Below, one piece after another: positions 32,772-42,111 of a stretch of DNA of 64,000 nucleotides. Position 1 is the stretch's first letter, and each line of letters begins with the position of its first letter. Under the pieces are notes generated by a model. That model searched no databases. It was not told the origin of the DNA and saw nothing but the letters and a program-made list of their open reading frames with translations. A program made the position numbers and the translations under genes. The DNA is from Gemmatimonadota bacterium (GTDB taxonomy: Bacteria; Gemmatimonadota; Gemmatimonadetes; Longimicrobiales; Gaopeijiaceae). Location of the stretch: NCBI GenBank assembly GCA_041390125.1, contig JAWKQN010000002.1:124001-188000 (forward strand), in the 5' to 3' direction.

Positions 32772-34172
32772 ATGACCCTCCGCTTCGCCCGCGCCGCTGC
32801 CGTCCTGCCCGCCGCCGCGCTCGCTCTGCTCCCGCTCGCCCGCACACCGCTGGCGGCGCAGGCGTGGGCCGACCGGTTCTCCGCGACGCCCTATCGGGAC
32901 GCGGCCAACCGTCTGATCGACGCCGCGCTCGCCGACTCTGCCGCCTATGCCCGTCTGACCGAGCTCGGCGACCGGTTCGGGCACCGACTGAGCGGGTCCG
33001 CGTCCCTCGAGCGTGCGCTCGACTGGATCCTCGAGGAGATGGAGGCCGACGGCCTGGAGAACGTGCGCGGGGAGCCGGTGCTGGTGCCGCACTGGGTCCG
33101 CGGCGAGGAATCGGCGCGGATGATCGTCCCGTTCGAGCGCGACCTGCCCATGTTGGGTCTCGGCGGTTCGATCGGCACGCCCAAGGGAGGCATCCGCGCC
33201 CAGGTCATGGTGGTCGAGAGCTTCGAGGAGCTGGAGCGTCGCGCCGACGAAGCCAAAGGTCGCATCGTGCTCTTCGCGCCCGAGTGGGTGGACTACGGGA
33301 CCACCGGCGCGTATCGGCGCCAGGGAGCGATCGCGGCCGGGCGCGCCGGCGCGGTTGCCAGTCTGATCCGCTCCGTCACTCCGTACTCGCAACAGACCCC
33401 GCACACGGGCAACATGCAGTACGCGGACGGCGTGCCGCGCATCCCGCATGCGGCGCTCACCGTGGAGGACGCGGAGCTCATCAAGCGCATGGTGCGTCGG
33501 GGCGAACGCGTGGAGGTCCACCTCGAGATGGACGCTCAGACCCTACCCGACACCTGGTCACGCAACGTGGTGGCGGAGATCCGGGGGCGTGAGCTCCCCG
33601 ACGAGGTGATCGTGCTCGGAGGGCACATCGACTCCTGGGACGTCGGACAGGGCATGATGGACGACGGCGGCGGCAGCGTCGCGGCCTGGGAGGCCGTGCG
33701 CCTCATGAAGGCGTTGGACCTGCGTCCCCGCCGTACGGTGCGGGTCGTGCTGTGGACGAACGAGGAGAACGGCACGCGGGGCGGAAACGGATACCGCGAC
33801 GCCCACATGGACGAGCTGGACGACCACATCCTGGCCATGGAGTCGGACGGTGGCGTCTTCAAGCCCGAAGGGTTCGGATTCACGGGCTCGGACGCGGCGT
33901 TCTCCGTGCTGCAGGAGGTCGGTTCGCTGTTGGATCGCATCGAGGCCGGAGCCGTGACCCGCGGCGGAGGCGGTGCGGACATCGCCCCCATCATGGCGCT
34001 GGGGGTGCCCGGGATGGGCCTCAACGTGGACGGCACGCGCTACTTCTGGTATCACCACACCGACGCCGACACGATCGACAAGCTCGACCCGCACGAGGTG
34101 GCGCTGTGCGTCGCCGCGATGGCGGTCCACGCATACGTCGTGGCCGAGATGCCGGAACGACTTCCCCGCTGA
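32772..34172 (+). CDS. M28-family exopeptidase, carboxypeptidase-Q-like
   Basis: A 466-residue exported peptidase: signal peptide (cleaved near PLAAQA), an N-terminal segment with a PA-type insert (residues about 110-240; KGRIVLFAPEWVDYG), then zinc ligands in GGHIDSWDVGQGMMDDGGG, the catalytic pair in TNEENGTRGG, MESDGG and YHHTDADTIDKL. This matches plasma glutamate carboxypeptidase/carboxypeptidase Q-type M28 enzymes, which release amino acids from dipeptides. It is divergent from the other M28 gene and lies 18 bp before a sodium symporter start, suggesting that released amino acids or peptides are then taken up. Confidence 0.87.
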   Translation: MTLRFARAAAVLPAAALALLPLARTPLAAQAWADRFSATPYRDAANRLIDAALADSAAYARLTELGDRFGHRLSGSASLERALDWILEEMEADGLENVRGEPVLVPHWVRGEESARMIVPFERDLPMLGLGGSIGTPKGGIRAQVMVVESFEELERRADEAKGRIVLFAPEWVDYGTTGAYRRQGAIAAGRAGAVASLIRSVTPYSQQTPHTGNMQYADGVPRIPHAALTVEDAELIKRMVRRGERVEVHLEMDAQTLPDTWSRNVVAEIRGRELPDEVIVLGGHIDSWDVGQGMMDDGGGSVAAWEAVRLMKALDLRPRRTVRVVLWTNEENGTRGGNGYRDAHMDELDDHILAMESDGGVFKPEGFGFTGSDAAFSVLQEVGSLLDRIEAGAVTRGGGGADIAPIMALGVPGMGLNVDGTRYFWYHHTDADTIDKLDPHEVALCVAAMAVHAYVVAEMPERLPR

Positions 34173-34190
34173 CGCGAGCGCCCTCCGTCG

Positions 34191-35687
34191 TTGCACGCCG
34201 TCGATTGGGTCATCACCGCGCTCTACATCGGGACGATCCTGGGCATCGGCTGGGCTGTCTCCCGCCGGATCACGTCGTTCCGCGACTACTTCGTCGCGTC
34301 GGGCCACATGTCCGCGGCGCTGCTGGTGTGCACCATCGTGTCCACCTACTACGGGCTGGACGTCCTCTTCGGTGGGTCCGAGGTCGGATACCTCGACGGC
34401 GTCGTGGGCTGGTTCTTCTACACGCGCCCCTACTACATCGCCGTCATCATCGCCGCGCTGTTCATCGCGCGCCGGTTGAAGCGCCATGACCTGATCTCGC
34501 TCCCCGACATCGCCGGCGCCTACTTCGGGGACGGCACGCGCGCGGTCGTGGCGGTCAGCTCGTTCTTCTACTCCCTCCCGCTGCTCGCGATCATGGGCAT
34601 CGGGGTGCTCCTCGATGTGCTGCTCGGGCTCCCGTTCCTGTGGGGCGTGTTGCTCGGGACCAGCATCTCCATCGTGTATACGCTGATGGGTGGCCTGTTG
34701 GCCGATGCGCTCACAGACACGGTGCAGTTCACCCTGATGTGTGTGACCCTGGGCATCGCGGCGTGGCTGGTCCTCGGAGACGTGGGTGGCATCGACGGGA
34801 TGCAGCGGCTGCTCCCGGAGTCGTACTTCCAGCCGCGCGGCACCTATCCGCTGGCGGTGCTCGTCGTGTTCGGCGTCGCCGCGCTGAGCGTGCTGGTGGA
34901 GCCGGCGCTGTACCAGAGGATCTTCGCGGCGCGGGACTACCGCTCCCTCCTCATCGCGCTCGCGGTCGGAGTCGTGCTGTGGGCCGCCTACGACTGGATC
35001 GTCACCCTGATGGGGATGGCCGCCCAGGCGCTCGGCGTCGACGTCGAGCCGCGCTACGCCCTGATCACACTCACGCTCGAACGGCTCCCTCCCGGGCTGA
35101 CCGGACTCTTCGTCGCCGGCGTCGTGGCCACCGCGATGTCCACCATCGACTCGTATCTGCTCATCTGCGGGGGCAACCTGGCCTACGACCTGTATCGTCC
35201 GCTCTTCCGACCGGACCTGAGCGACCGGGAGACCCTCGCGCTCACGCGGCGAATGATCGTCGTGGCCGGACTCGCCTCCGCGTTCTTCGCGGTGACCTTC
35301 ACGAGCATCGTCTCCGCCTGGGTCTTCATGAGCACCGTGCTGGTGGCCTCCGCGTTGGTGCCCGTGCTCGCCGGCCTCTACCTGCCGATCCCGCTCAAGC
35401 GCGCCGCCGGGCTGGGCGCCAGCCTGGGAGGTCTGGGGGTCGCCCTGGTGTTCTTCCTCGCCCTCTGGATCCTGGGTTCGGAGGATCCCGAATGGGGCAC
35501 CCGCATCTGGCGGGTCACGGTGGGGGGGCGTGAGCTCGAGATCTGGCAGGAGTACGGCGTGCTGATCGCGCTGCCGGCCTCGCTCGTCGGGTTCGCCCTC
35601 GGGCAGGCGTTCGGGACCCGTGTGGGCCCCACGCGCGGCACCGAGACGCCCGCCCCCGAGCTCAAGACTCCGGAGGTCAGCCTGTGA
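34191..35687 (+). CDS. Sodium:solute symporter (SSS family)
   Basis: A 498-residue membrane protein with about 13 spans. It starts with TTG 34191 (MHAVDWVITALYIGTILGIGW). Family features include SRRITSFRDYFVASGHMS after the first span, the DALTDTVQFTLM region, VLVEPALYQRIFAARD, and GLFVAGVVATAMSTIDSYLLICGGNLAYDLYRP, the conserved sodium-binding helix with serines. It should import a small solute with Na+. Position 18 bp after an exported exopeptidase points to amino acids or short peptides as cargo; this is inference. A tiny membrane partner overlaps its stop. Confidence 0.9.
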   Translation: MHAVDWVITALYIGTILGIGWAVSRRITSFRDYFVASGHMSAALLVCTIVSTYYGLDVLFGGSEVGYLDGVVGWFFYTRPYYIAVIIAALFIARRLKRHDLISLPDIAGAYFGDGTRAVVAVSSFFYSLPLLAIMGIGVLLDVLLGLPFLWGVLLGTSISIVYTLMGGLLADALTDTVQFTLMCVTLGIAAWLVLGDVGGIDGMQRLLPESYFQPRGTYPLAVLVVFGVAALSVLVEPALYQRIFAARDYRSLLIALAVGVVLWAAYDWIVTLMGMAAQALGVDVEPRYALITLTLERLPPGLTGLFVAGVVATAMSTIDSYLLICGGNLAYDLYRPLFRPDLSDRETLALTRRMIVVAGLASAFFAVTFTSIVSAWVFMSTVLVASALVPVLAGLYLPIPLKRAAGLGASLGGLGVALVFFLALWILGSEDPEWGTRIWRVTVGGRELEIWQEYGVLIALPASLVGFALGQAFGTRVGPTRGTETPAPELKTPEVSL

Positions 35688-35824
35688 GCGTCTACGGCTG
35701 GATGACCTGGCTGTCCATCGCGGTGCTGGTGTTCGGCAGCAGCGCCGTGTTCCTCTGGTTCCTCTGGGAGGTGCGCGCCTGGTGGTCGCGCACGTCCGGG
35801 AGCGACGCGTCGTCGCCCGAATAG
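35684..35824 (+). CDS. Small symporter-accessory membrane protein
   Basis: A 46-residue protein starting at GTG in a GTGA overlap with the symporter stop. It has one membrane span (WMTWLSIAVLVFGSSAVFLW) and a short charged tail (EVRAWWSRTSGSD). Small one-span subunits directly after sodium symporters are known, for example the small partner of NSS-type methionine transporters and similar SSS accessory proteins. The overlap and the clean span followed by a stop support a real gene. Confidence 0.7.
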   Translation: MSVYGWMTWLSIAVLVFGSSAVFLWFLWEVRAWWSRTSGSDASSPE

Positions 35825-35938
35825 ATCACCCCGGTCGCAGGCGGAGCGTTGCGCCCGGGGACCGGCCTCGCGGGCACCCGGTCCCGCTCGCTCGCCGCTG
35901 GGTGGGAGCCCATCGGCGAGCATCCCGGGCGGGGATCG

Positions 35939-38464
35939 TCAGAACAGGCCGCGACTGATCCAGTAGAGAAGTCCGTTGAAGTCCGCCAGGCCCAGGATCA
36001 CCGCCACGTCGTCTCCGCTATACAGCTCGGAGTCGTTGCCGGGCATCCAGCGCACGGTCGTGGTGACCTTGCCCGCGAAGAGGTAGGCGGTCAGGCTCGT
36101 CCCCCACACTGTGCGGTCGGGCGCGTCCTCGATGCGCCACCGCGGGGCCCGGAGCACGTCCGCGGTGAGCTGATAGCCGCTCAGGAGCAGGCTTTCGCTC
36201 TTGCGCAGCAGCCCGAACCCGCCGTGCAGGCGCCAGCGCTCGTCGGGGTTCTCCACGGGTCGGTTGAACGTCAGGGACAGGGGGGCCACGAGCGCCCAGC
36301 GGGGACCCAGGTGATAGGTGGGCCGCAGCCCCCAGATGTCGCCGCCCTTGGTGCCCGCCGCCACGGCCAACTGGTTCGGCGCCAGGTGGAAGAGCCAGTT
36401 CCAGAACGTCTCGCCATCGGGGATCGTGGAGGGATCGGTGTCCCACGCGTCCTGATACTTCCCCCAGGCCGACCGGAACCACAGCTCGATCAGCTGCACC
36501 ACCTCGGCCGTGTTGCTCTCGTCCTCGGCTGCGAGCCCCGCCTCCACGCGCCACATCTGGCGCAGGACCTGCTCGGCGGTGCGGCTCATGAAGAGCGGAG
36601 GATTTCGCACGAGCTCGCGGAACGTGTAGTCGGCCAGGCAGCCCTCCACCTGGGCGGTCATCCAGGCGTCGCGATCACACGCCTCGCGCTCCGCCCAGTC
36701 GTCGATGACGTCCATGACCGCATCATCCTCCCGCAGCGCCCGCAGGATCTCGTCGAACCCACCGCTACAGACGAGCCGTTCGATGGTGCCGCGGCCGGAG
36801 CAGCCCTGATCCACGCCGTCGAGGACGCGCCGATTCGCGTCGATCAGGCGCTGGAGGATGAGCGAGCGTCCATCGTCCCCCTCCGGCCACGAGACGCGCG
36901 GGCGCGGCTCGTCGGGGAACTCGACCGCGTAGAGCTCCGACAAGACGGCGGGAGCGTACGGCCCCAACCGCAACCCGTCGTCCTCGATCAGCTCCCGCAG
37001 CCGCTGGCCTTCGCAGGGCTCGGCGGCGGCTCGCTTCAGGGCGTCCCGATCGTGCTCGTCCGGACACAGATCGGCGACGATGAAGTGCAGCGCGTCATAG
37101 ACGCCCACGTAGAAGTCGAACTCACGGAAGGGTCTTCCCAGGAAGGCCGCGAACCCCGCCAGATGCTCGCCGACGATCGGGAACGACCGATCCGTCACCC
37201 GCAACCAGCCCGCCTGGGCGCTTCCGGGGTCGGCCCGCAAGCTCCGCGCGAGCGCGTGCAGCTCGTACTTGCGGGCCGCGGGAATGGCCTGACTCACCAT
37301 CTGCAGCGCGGCCGCGGTCCCGAAGCGCTCCGCCTCGGCGTCGCGGGCCCGGACGGAGCGAAGGTGCCCGCGGTATTCACCGGCCTCGATGTAGACGACC
37401 CGCGCCAGGGTGTCCGCGGCCGTCAGGGGCTTGACCGGCCGGCGATGGTCGAAGAGGTGCAACGCGAGATCGAGCGGGCTGTTGTCGAACAGACCGCCGT
37501 CCAGGTAGTTGGCGCTCGCGCGACACCCCAGCTCCGTGGAAACCTCGCAGCCCGCCGCAGCCCGTTCGGGATCGACCACGTCCAGCCGCTCGGGCTCGAA
37601 CGCGAGCGGGAACGCGCTGGATGCGGCGCTGAGCTGGTAGGCGAGCTTGGAAGGGACGACGGCCGCTGTTTCGCGCCCCGAGCCGCCCCCACCCGCTACC
37701 GCCGCCGGGGAGACCACGGCCGGACGGCTGCTCCCGGGCAGCGTGGGCCACACGCGCTTGCCGATGGCGGAGTCGGCGAGCAGGGACGACTCCGGCAGCG
37801 CGAAGGCCAGCCGCCGTCGACCGGCTTCCTCGACGCTCACCAACCGGACGATGGACACGAAGCGTTGCGTGGGGATATCCAGGGCCCCGAGCGCGATGGT
37901 GCCACGCACCTGCTTGGTCAACGTGATGCCGATCGGAACGTCACAAGGCGCCGCGTCGGCGCCCTCCAGCGCACGGTCGATCTCTTCGAAGTGACGCTCG
38001 AAGAAGTCGCGATGCAGCACCGAACGATGCTCCGTGCTCCGCAGCCGATACGGCGCCGGCGTCAGGAGCTGTTCCCAACCGGTCCGCACCCAGATCTTGA
38101 AGAACAGGCTCTCCTCGGGGGGTGCCAACCGGCCCTGGTCACACCACTCCACGGCCGAGATCAGGGCGTTGATGTTGCCGGCGGACGCGCCGGTGACGGC
38201 GAGCAGCTCATAGGGACGTGCATGCGCCCCGTGCCCCGCCTCCACCGAGTGCTTCATTCCCTGGATCAGACCCCAGTTCACGCCGGCCTGATAGGAACCC
38301 AGGCTCTTGCCACCGCTGATGGTGAGCGCGACCGGAGCGCGATGCTCCGGGGGCGGCAACGCGCGCTGGGCGGACAGCGCCGACGGCAACAGCGCGATCA
38401 GGGCCAGCGCCGCGCGCAGGACGACCGGGGAACGGGAGTCGGGAACGACGGAATGCAGGGTCAT
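35939..38464 (-). CDS. Exported patatin-like phospholipase with a long C-terminal region
   Basis: An 841-residue protein with a signal peptide (ending LLPSALSAQ). The patatin domain (about residues 40-400) has the oxyanion motif SGGKSLGSYQAG, nucleophile serine in GASAGN, and the catalytic Asp in LDGGLFDNSP. It should hydrolyse acyl lipids. The second half (about 450-700) is a helical region with paired cysteines (CSGRG, ERLVCSGG, ERECACD-like), and the last 130 residues alternate in strand fashion and end in Phe, suggesting membrane or outer-membrane attachment. It is not a PlpD-type POTRA-barrel fusion. It follows the amidoligase operon on the same strand after a repeat array. Confidence 0.82.
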   Translation of the reverse strand: MTLHSVVPDSRSPVVLRAALALIALLPSALSAQRALPPPEHRAPVALTISGGKSLGSYQAGVNWGLIQGMKHSVEAGHGAHARPYELLAVTGASAGNINALISAVEWCDQGRLAPPEESLFFKIWVRTGWEQLLTPAPYRLRSTEHRSVLHRDFFERHFEEIDRALEGADAAPCDVPIGITLTKQVRGTIALGALDIPTQRFVSIVRLVSVEEAGRRRLAFALPESSLLADSAIGKRVWPTLPGSSRPAVVSPAAVAGGGGSGRETAAVVPSKLAYQLSAASSAFPLAFEPERLDVVDPERAAAGCEVSTELGCRASANYLDGGLFDNSPLDLALHLFDHRRPVKPLTAADTLARVVYIEAGEYRGHLRSVRARDAEAERFGTAAALQMVSQAIPAARKYELHALARSLRADPGSAQAGWLRVTDRSFPIVGEHLAGFAAFLGRPFREFDFYVGVYDALHFIVADLCPDEHDRDALKRAAAEPCEGQRLRELIEDDGLRLGPYAPAVLSELYAVEFPDEPRPRVSWPEGDDGRSLILQRLIDANRRVLDGVDQGCSGRGTIERLVCSGGFDEILRALREDDAVMDVIDDWAEREACDRDAWMTAQVEGCLADYTFRELVRNPPLFMSRTAEQVLRQMWRVEAGLAAEDESNTAEVVQLIELWFRSAWGKYQDAWDTDPSTIPDGETFWNWLFHLAPNQLAVAAGTKGGDIWGLRPTYHLGPRWALVAPLSLTFNRPVENPDERWRLHGGFGLLRKSESLLLSGYQLTADVLRAPRWRIEDAPDRTVWGTSLTAYLFAGKVTTTVRWMPGNDSELYSGDDVAVILGLADFNGLLYWISRGLF

Positions 38465-38522
38465 GGGCGACGCTTCCCGGGGGACCGAGACGTGTGCTGG
38501 AAGAGGCGCAAGCAAGGTAGCG

Positions 38523-38685
38523 CGGCGGCCACGGCGGAGCAGCGCGTCGTGGAACCGAGCGGCGGCCAGGGCCGAGCAGCGCGTCGAGAATCCGAGTGGC
38601 GGCCACGGCCGAGCAGCGCGTCGAGGAACCGAGTGGCGGCGACGGCGAACCATCGCGTCGAGGAACCGAGTGGCGGCGACGGCAC
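38523..38685. repeat. 37-bp tandem repeat array, about 4.4 copies
   Basis: Unit starts at 38523, 38560, 38597, 38634 and 38671, exactly 37 bp apart. The shared parts are GGCGGCCACGGCCGAGCA and GCGTCGAGGAACCGAG. It fills the gap between the end of the amidohydrolase gene and the start of the patatin gene, and probably lies in the patatin gene's 5' region. No gene is seen in it. Confidence 0.88.
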
Positions 38686-38701
38686 GGGCCGCCGCCGTGG
38701 A

Positions 38702-39403
38702 TCAGCGCGGCCGGAGCGCGGACAGCGTCTCCTCGAGGAGCGCCGGGACGCGGGCGTCCCAACGGCCGCGCACCAGCAGCGCCTGATTGACCTCCAGCTC
38801 CACCCCCAGGTACCGCGGGCCGAAGCGGCGGCGGAAGGCGGTGGTGAGGCCGTCGGCGGCCCCCCGATACGGGCGGTTGAGCCGGACGCGCAGCGGCCCG
38901 CCCTCCGCCAGCGCGGCGGCCCACGCCCGGCACCAATCGCGCTCGACCGGCCGCTGCGGATCGTAGAGGACGCCGATGTCCACGTCGCGCACCTCGCCGT
39001 CCAGCACGGGCGTGAAGGTGTGCACGCCCAGATGCAGGACGGTCTCGTGCTCGACGAGCGCAGCCGCGACGGCGTCGGCCACCTGGTCGCGGTAGGGACG
39101 CCAGTACCGATCGAGCAGCTCGGTGCGCATGGAGGACGGAAGACCGCGTGTGAACTCCGAGAACACCCTGGGGTGACGCTCCGACCGGTTGAGATCGACG
39201 AGCAGTCGGGTGACCGTGGCGTGGAACGTGGCGTCGGCGAGCGGAGCGAGGTGCCGGAGGAGCGCGAGCGCGCCCGGGTCCCAGCCGCGGTGGCTGGCGA
39301 GCACATCCTCGGCGCCGACGAAGTGCTGCGCCCACCCTGGCGGAACCTCGTTGCCGCCGTGCTCACACGTGAGGATCCAGACCTGACCCCGACGGGTCGA
39401 CAT
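38702..39403 (-). CDS. N-formylglutamate amidohydrolase-family protein
   Basis: A 233-residue protein with N-formylglutamate amidohydrolase features: an opening CEHGGNEVPP, HRGWDPGA, LLVDLNRSERHP, HLGVHTFTPVLDG and VRLNRPYRGAADG, with His/Asp/Glu residues suited to a metal site. In histidine breakdown this family removes formyl from formylglutamate, but there are no hut genes here. It is the last gene of a four-gene operon with two amide-bond ligases and a peptidase, separated from the previous stop by one base, so a role in cutting or trimming the ligated product is more likely. Confidence 0.82.
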   Translation of the reverse strand: MSTRRGQVWILTCEHGGNEVPPGWAQHFVGAEDVLASHRGWDPGALALLRHLAPLADATFHATVTRLLVDLNRSERHPRVFSEFTRGLPSSMRTELLDRYWRPYRDQVADAVAAALVEHETVLHLGVHTFTPVLDGEVRDVDIGVLYDPQRPVERDWCRAWAAALAEGGPLRVRLNRPYRGAADGLTTAFRRRFGPRYLGVELEVNQALLVRGRWDARVPALLEETLSALRPR

Positions 39404-39404
39404 G

Positions 39405-40655
39405 TCAGTCGTCGGTCCCGTCCGGCAGGAAGAGGCGGTCCTCCAGGAGCGCGTTGGCCAGGTGATGGTAGATGGTCCGCAGCGCAGCACGGTCCCAGTC
39501 CTCGCCCAGCGCGCGCAGGATCCGGGTGGAGAGCGTGCCCGCGGCCAGGAGCCGCTCCACGACCTCGCCGGTGGCCCCCCCCAGCGCGTCGGCGCACGCA
39601 TCGGCGAGATGCCCCCAGAGCCGACCGAGGCGCACGTCCCCCCGACGCCACCCCAGCACGTGCAGGAGCGCCGTGTCCTGGACCAGGGCGTCCTCGCCCT
39701 CGGCGATGGCACGGTCCAGCACGGCGGCCAGCCGGTGCTCATCCAGCTCGCGCAGGTGCGCGTCCCCGACCCAGCGGCCCTCCACCAGAGCCCTGACCAC
39801 CCCGACCACCAGGGTGAGGATGGCGAGGTCCGCGGAGGGGCATTCCTGCAGGTCCAGCAGTCGGATCTCGATGCTGCCCCGATCGAAGCGCGCGATCGCG
39901 CCGCGCGAGTTGAGGAAGTGCCGGTCCAGGACTCCTTCCCGGTCGTGCGGGCGCATGTCCCGGACGATGGGATCGAAGACGACCCGCTCGTAGTCGCGCT
40001 GCGTGAAGACGCGTTCGGGGATGATGGCGCCGGCAAGCGACGGCACGCGCGCCTGGTTGCGGCGGTACGCGTCGAGGCGGGCGTCCTTGAGGCCCTGGTC
40101 GCGACCATCGAGGATGGGCGTGGACGCCGCCAGACCGGGGAGCAGGGGAAGCACCACCCGGACGGCAGCGTGCAGTCGGCCGAACTCCTCGTCGTCGCGG
40201 AACGGCAGGTTCAGGTGCGCGCTCTGCAGGTTGGACCATCCATGGCCGCTGCACCCGAACACCCGGTCGTACAGCGCGTACACCTCGTTGTAGTCGTGCG
40301 GCCAGAGCCGCGTCTCGCGCGCCGGATCCATGAACGGGTGCGCGCCCCCGCCCAACAGCCGGGCCCCGAGCGGCTCCAGGAAGCCGTCGATGGCCTGCAC
40401 CTCCGCGTGGAAGCGCGCCGCGAGGCCGTCCAGCGTCGGGGCCGGTCCTGCGGTCTTGAGCTCGAGGACGTGGCTGACCAGCTCGTTCGACCACTCCAGG
40501 TCACCGCGCTCCACGTCCGACGTGATGTCCCCGGTGACGCGCTCGATCAGCTCGTCCACGATCGGCCGGACCGCCAGGGAGTCGCGGTCCACCACCATGT
40601 ACTCCAGCTCGACGCCGAAGCCCTCGAACAGCCCGAGCCGGCGATCAGACGCCAC
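39405..40655 (-). CDS. GCS2-type glutamate-cysteine ligase-like carboxylate-amine ligase
   Basis: A 416-residue protein of the GCS2 (glutamine-synthetase-fold) family. It opens LFEGFGVELEYMVVD, has LEWSNELVSHVLELKT with glutamates for ATP/Mg, GGGAHPF, the SNLQSAHLNLPF region, and RGSIEIRLLDLQECPSADLAI. These enzymes join an amino group to the side-chain carboxylate of glutamate. Glutathione production is not specifically indicated, since no glutathione synthetase of the usual type adjoins; its partner is an RLAN-type ATP-grasp ligase. Its start overlaps the previous stop by 11 bp. Confidence 0.82.
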   Translation of the reverse strand: MASDRRLGLFEGFGVELEYMVVDRDSLAVRPIVDELIERVTGDITSDVERGDLEWSNELVSHVLELKTAGPAPTLDGLAARFHAEVQAIDGFLEPLGARLLGGGAHPFMDPARETRLWPHDYNEVYALYDRVFGCSGHGWSNLQSAHLNLPFRDDEEFGRLHAAVRVVLPLLPGLAASTPILDGRDQGLKDARLDAYRRNQARVPSLAGAIIPERVFTQRDYERVVFDPIVRDMRPHDREGVLDRHFLNSRGAIARFDRGSIEIRLLDLQECPSADLAILTLVVGVVRALVEGRWVGDAHLRELDEHRLAAVLDRAIAEGEDALVQDTALLHVLGWRRGDVRLGRLWGHLADACADALGGATGEVVERLLAAGTLSTRILRALGEDWDRAALRTIYHHLANALLEDRLFLPDGTDD

Positions 40656-42111
40656 GGAGCTGGAACTTCCGCTCGAAGCGGTCCCGCAGGGTGGCCACGA
40701 CCCGACGATACAGCTCGTCCCCGAGCACCTGATCCTCCACGCCGTGGTCCACGTTGGGGTTGTCGTTCACCTCGATCACCATGGGCTGACCGTCCACCTC
40801 CTTGAGGTCCACGCCGTACAGACCGTCGCCCATCAGGGCGGCCGCGCGCAGCGCGGTGTTCACCACGGGAACCGGGGCGGCCTCGACCGGCAGGGTCTCC
40901 CAATCCCCTTCCACGTCGCGCTTGCTCTGGCTCTTCCAGTTGTAGATCTGCCAGTGCCCCGAGGCCATGAAGTACCGGCACACGAACAAGGGTTGGCCGT
41001 CCAGCACCCCGACACGCCAGTCGAACGGCGTCGGCGTGTAGGCCTGCGCGATAACGAGCTCCGACTCCGTGAGCATGCGCTCGAGATCTCGAACCAGACC
41101 CGCGGCGTCTTCGGCCCGCGTCACGCCCAGCGAGAACGACCCGTCGGGCACCTTGAGCACACAGGGCAGCCCGATGGTGGCCAGCACCTGCTCCTGGTTC
41201 TCCTTGTGCACGATGAGGGTCCGCGGCGTGGGCACGCCGGCCGCGTGCAGCGCCTCCGCCAGGTACACCTTGTTGGTGCAACGCAGGATGGAATCGGGGT
41301 CGTCGATGACGGGCATGCCCTCGGACTGGGCCCGACGGGCGAAGCGGTAGGTGTAGTGGTCCACCTCCGTCGTGGCCCGGATGAGCAGCGCGTCGAACTC
41401 GCCGATCCGGTCCGAGTCCTCGCGGGTGATCAGCTCGGTGCTGAAGCCCAGCGCCTCGCCCGCGGAGACGAAGCGGTTCAGGGCGGCGCGATCGGAAGGG
41501 GGGGCCTTCTCCTCCGGATCGTGGAGGATGGCGAGGTCGTACACGAAGCGGTTCGTGCGCGGGCTGTGGTAGCGGCGACGTCCCAGATAGCGGGCCGTCG
41601 CCTTGCGGGCGTACTCCACGTCCGCTTCTTCGATGTCGCCGAAGGCCAGGATGCGTACGTTGCGCAGCTCCCACTTGCCGTCGCGCTCGAAGCGGGCGCG
41701 GAAGAAGGGAGCGGGAAAGAGGCGGTGCAGCTCCAGCGCCAGACGCTCGTGCTCCTTCCGGGGTGTCTCCCCGAAATAGACGTCCAGCTCGAAATCCGTC
41801 CCGGTGAGCTCCCGCAGCGAGCGACGGACGAGGTCGTCCAGCTCCTCCGTGAGGATCCGCGTCACCGCCGGGGTCTTCAGGTCCTGGATGGTCTTGACGC
41901 TGGGCATCACCCGCTGCCCGCGCGCCTCGGCCAGGAGCGATACATAGTAGCCCTGCGAGCCGTAGCGGTACTCGCGACAGAGGTTGAACACCCGCGTGCT
42001 GCGGTTGCCGAGCTCGGGACGGAGCAGGTAGTCGCGGGCCGCGACCACCTCGCAGCCCGGTGCATCGATGGTCCACAACTTGGGATTGGCGACGACGACG
42101 ATCTTCTTCAC
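40645..42111 (-). CDS. RimK-like ATP-grasp ligase with N-terminal RLAN-type domain
   Basis: A 488-residue protein. Residues 1-170 (KKIVVVANPKLW..., NLCREYRYGSQGYYVSLLAEARGQRVMPS) match the RimK-like ATP-grasp N-terminal (RLAN) domain; the rest is a RimK-like ATP-grasp: LLIRATTEVDHYTYRFA, LRCTNKVYLAE, PCVLKVPDGSFSLGV, GLYGVDLKEVDGQPMVIEVNDNPNVDHG. These enzymes form an acyl-phosphate from a carboxylate and join it to an amine, often adding glutamate or other amino acids to a peptide or protein. Substrate is unknown. ATGA overlap with the peptidase before it and 11-bp overlap with the GCS2 gene after it show tight coupling. Confidence 0.87.
   Translation of the reverse strand: MKKIVVVANPKLWTIDAPGCEVVAARDYLLRPELGNRSTRVFNLCREYRYGSQGYYVSLLAEARGQRVMPSVKTIQDLKTPAVTRILTEELDDLVRRSLRELTGTDFELDVYFGETPRKEHERLALELHRLFPAPFFRARFERDGKWELRNVRILAFGDIEEADVEYARKATARYLGRRRYHSPRTNRFVYDLAILHDPEEKAPPSDRAALNRFVSAGEALGFSTELITREDSDRIGEFDALLIRATTEVDHYTYRFARRAQSEGMPVIDDPDSILRCTNKVYLAEALHAAGVPTPRTLIVHKENQEQVLATIGLPCVLKVPDGSFSLGVTRAEDAAGLVRDLERMLTESELVIAQAYTPTPFDWRVGVLDGQPLFVCRYFMASGHWQIYNWKSQSKRDVEGDWETLPVEAAPVPVVNTALRAAALMGDGLYGVDLKEVDGQPMVIEVNDNPNVDHGVEDQVLGDELYRRVVATLRDRFERKFQLRGV

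Noticed and set aside
35849..39796. A 1315-residue open frame on the plus strand
   Set aside because: It is antisense to the patatin and amidoligase genes, has no family features, and is explained by high GC content giving few stops.
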